Source: Pararge aegeria
Lineage: Eukaryota; Arthropoda; Insecta; Lepidoptera; Nymphalidae
Assembly: GCF_905163445.1 (NCBI RefSeq)
Contig: NC_053187.1
Span: 3,224,001-3,288,000, forward strand
DNA length: 64,000 nucleotides
Direction: 5' to 3'
The notes under the pieces are model-generated. The model was not told the origin of the DNA. It did not search any database and worked only from the letters and a program-made list of their open reading frames with translations. Made by a program: the position numbers and the translations under genes. Every line of letters starts with the position of its first letter. Position 1 is the first letter of the stretch. Shown piece by piece: positions 62,222 to 64,000 of this stretch.

Positions 62222-62794
62222 CTGAGAGATAAATAAAACAATTATCATTTGGGTACTACTAGCAAAAACTGATTCATCTAAACTGTGTATTTATTTAATT
62301 CGTTAATTTAATCAAACAATGCAAGAAACTTTCATAGGAAGGTGAAAACATACACTCATATGTCTGAAAAGTTTGATATGGTCATAATGGTTTTTTTTAA
62401 ATTTTCAATTAATAAAACTTAAAACAATGTCACTCTTGTATACGGCTTCGCATTACAGCAAAAAGTATTTTTTTACTCCTGAAGGCCATATATAGATAGC
62501 TTATATATACTTTTTAGCCTGTGAATATCATAGGTTTTCTAAAGATTCATAAAACGCAGACGTAATCGCAAGCAACAGATAGGAATATCTATATTGAGAA
62601 GATGCTTTTATATCCAGGAACTGAAATAGTTAATATAGTGATACATGTTCTCTCAGTGGAGACACGGAAGGGCTGCCAAATCTAACTATAATCCCAAGAG
62701 ACAAGTCACTGGAAATAATACAAGTGAGCAAGTGCAGATACCGATGTCATGTTAGGGAAGTGTAAAGTCCAGCTGTTTTAATAGACCAATTTTG

Positions 62795-63085
62795 ACAATT
62801 TATGTCTTGCCATGGAGACGGATGAAACACCGATACACGTAATGCTCCAATGCAATGGAGTAGCAGACGGTGCAACGGCCCATGAACAGAAGAAGAAGAA
62901 GATGCCATGTGGAGACGGTGGAAACGAAAAAAAATATTGACAACTCCCCTCCTCTACCCACGGTGTCGTACCAGGCGTCTAATGGAATATAACAGAAAAC
63001 AGACAGCATTCCCTGTGCTATTACTACAAGCTACTGCAATCACCACCCCGTCTGCCCAGAGTGGTAATTATAGACCAATCCTGCT
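62795..63085 (+). pseudogene. LINE ORF2 C-terminal relic and 3' end
   Basis: From about 62813 the plus strand reads METDETPIHVMLQCNGVADG, similar to the E..E...H.L..C C-terminal box of non-LTR reverse transcriptases, then frameshifts into CTACTGCAATCACCACCCCG, the 3' block also found at 37378. Confidence 0.4.
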
Positions 63086-63407
63086 CTTGAAATTAAATAT
63101 ACCAGAACTCTAAATAACTCTGAAGCAATGTAGAGTTCTTATATATTAAAATCGCAATCAGGAGGTTCATAAACTGTCATACCCATTAGTGATATACATA
63201 TTGCTCTTGACTATTAGTTTTAGGTATAGTATAGTAGTTAAATGATTGAGGTGTTTAATTTTCTTTTTTTTTTAATTCCTGTACAGCTTTGACTGCAATC
63301 TCACCTGTTGGTCAATGACAATATAGTGTCAATGGTATGATTGGATGGATGGTATATTGACCGAATTGTTTCAACATTGTGTAAATATTCAAAGTAAACC
63401 ATAGAAT

Positions 63408-63682
63408 TTGACGGCCGATTGGCGCAGTTTGCAGCGATCCTGCTTTCTGAGCCCCAGGCCGTGGGTTCGATTCCCACTACTGGAAAATGTCTGTGTGATG
63501 AGCATGTATATTTTTCAGTGTCTGGGTGTTTATATGTATATTTTAAGTATTTATGTATGTTATTCATAAAAATATTCATCAGTTGTCTTAGTACCCATAA
63601 CACAAGCTACGCTTACTTTGGGGCTAGATGGCGATGTGTGTACTGTCCTAGTATATTTATTTATTTATTTATTTATTTATAG
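63408..63682 (+). mobile_element. SINE S1, full length, reference copy
   Basis: The tRNA-like head (A box GATTGGCGCAGTTTGCAGCG, B box GGGTTCGATTCCC at normal spacing) is followed by a body of about 190 bp (TTTTTCAGTGTCTGGGTG, ATTCATAAAAATATTCATCA, ACACAAGCTACGCTTACTTT) and a (TTTA)n tail. There is no 3' acceptor stem, so it is a tRNA-derived SINE and not a tRNA gene. Confidence 0.88.
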
Positions 63683-63683
63683 A

Positions 63684-63990
63684 ATTGGTGATAGCCCAGT
63701 TGGTAGGAACTCAACTTCACTTTCGGAGGCAGAGTTGGAATCCAAGCACGCACATGTTACTTAAGTTATGTGCATTTTAAAGAATTTAAATATAACTTGC
63801 TTCAATGGTGACGGAAAACATCTGAAGGAAACTTGCATACCTAAGAATTCTCCATTATGTTCTCAAAGGTGAGGGCCACCAATCCCCACTGGGCCAGCGT
63901 GGTGGGTTACGCTCTTGACCCCTTCTTTGTGAGAGGAGACCCTCGCCCTGTAGTGGGCCAGGAATGGGTTGATATGATGATGATGATGAA
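63684..63990 (+). mobile_element. SINE S2, full length, reference copy
   Basis: Head GGTGATAGCCCAGTTGGTAG (A box) and AGAGTTGGAATCCAAG (degraded B box), then AACTTGCTTCAATGGTGACG-type body, CCCACTGGGCCAGCGTGGTG, GTGGGCCAGGAATGGGTTGA and a (GATGAT)n end. It starts right at the tail of the preceding S1. Confidence 0.85.
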
Positions 63991-64000
63991 TCCATCAACT

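Larger units (their letters stand above)
34967..62090. other. Intron 1 of the visible chain: 27,124 bp
   Basis: The joins LRDSHQ (LR from 62091-62221, DSHQ from 34797-34966) keep frame, so the whole interval is one intron unless small exons of an isoform lie inside. Repeats listed separately cover perhaps a third. I found no other host gene on either strand, though a gene with short exons could be missed. Stretches with nothing recognised include 37920-40730, 41430-42200, 46650-47830, 49860-51500, 54200-54690 and 61450-61690. Confidence 0.85.
62222..64000. other. Upstream intron, partial
   Basis: Continues past the right edge. It contains a LINE remnant (62795-63085), a full S1 (63408-63682) and an S2 (63684-63990). 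I see no further GOGAT exon in it. Confidence 0.6.

Overview
The window looks like one lepidopteran-type insect locus. The evidence is AT-rich, intron-rich DNA, one conserved eukaryotic gene split into short exons with insect-style GT-AG introns, an R1-clade non-LTR retrotransposon, and many copies of three tRNA-headed SINE families, hAT elements and MITEs that I associate with moth and butterfly genomes. The order is inferred from recall of repeat types; no database was consulted.

The only host gene I can support is glutamate synthase (NADPH/NADH-GOGAT), on the minus strand across almost the whole window. I could place 27 consecutive internal exons, from 62221 down to 422, with intron phases that agree at every junction. 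Together they encode about 1296 residues of the alpha (GltB-like) half: most of the class II glutamine amidotransferase domain, the central domain, the FMN/glutamate synthase domain with the three 3Fe-4S cysteines, and the start of the GXGXG beta-helix domain. The first exon or exons (with the catalytic N-terminal Cys) lie beyond 64000. The rest of the GXGXG domain and the NADPH/FAD beta half lie below position 1. Intron lengths are very uneven: most are about 0.2-2 kb, but one near the 5' end is 27,124 bp (34967-62090). One intron has a GC donor.

The intron at 19548-26793 is enlarged by a full-length 6240 bp R1-clade LINE on the plus strand (19988-26227), flanked by a 12-bp target duplication. 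Both ORFs are open (CCHC gag-like ORF1; APE endonuclease plus reverse transcriptase ORF2) and there is an A45 tail. It looks young and may be competent. A truncated relative inserted antisense at about 36042-36309 carries a similar terminal hairpin.

The other introns are a graveyard of small transposons. They hold a 1.4 kb hAT element with subterminal repeat arrays and a transposase relic (14971-16377), several TIR/MITE families with clean target duplications (28094, 48399, 52958, 56462, 59831), about 30 SINE copies or fragments, and 3' ends of truncated LINEs. Other structure includes a perfect 43-bp inverted repeat beside a splice acceptor (581-678), an unidentified exon-like ORF fragment next to it, a 238-bp tandem duplication, and a SINE tail that starts four bases inside a splice donor. 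I found no CRISPR array, no bacterial operon, no intact tRNA or rRNA gene and no clear novel multi-gene system.
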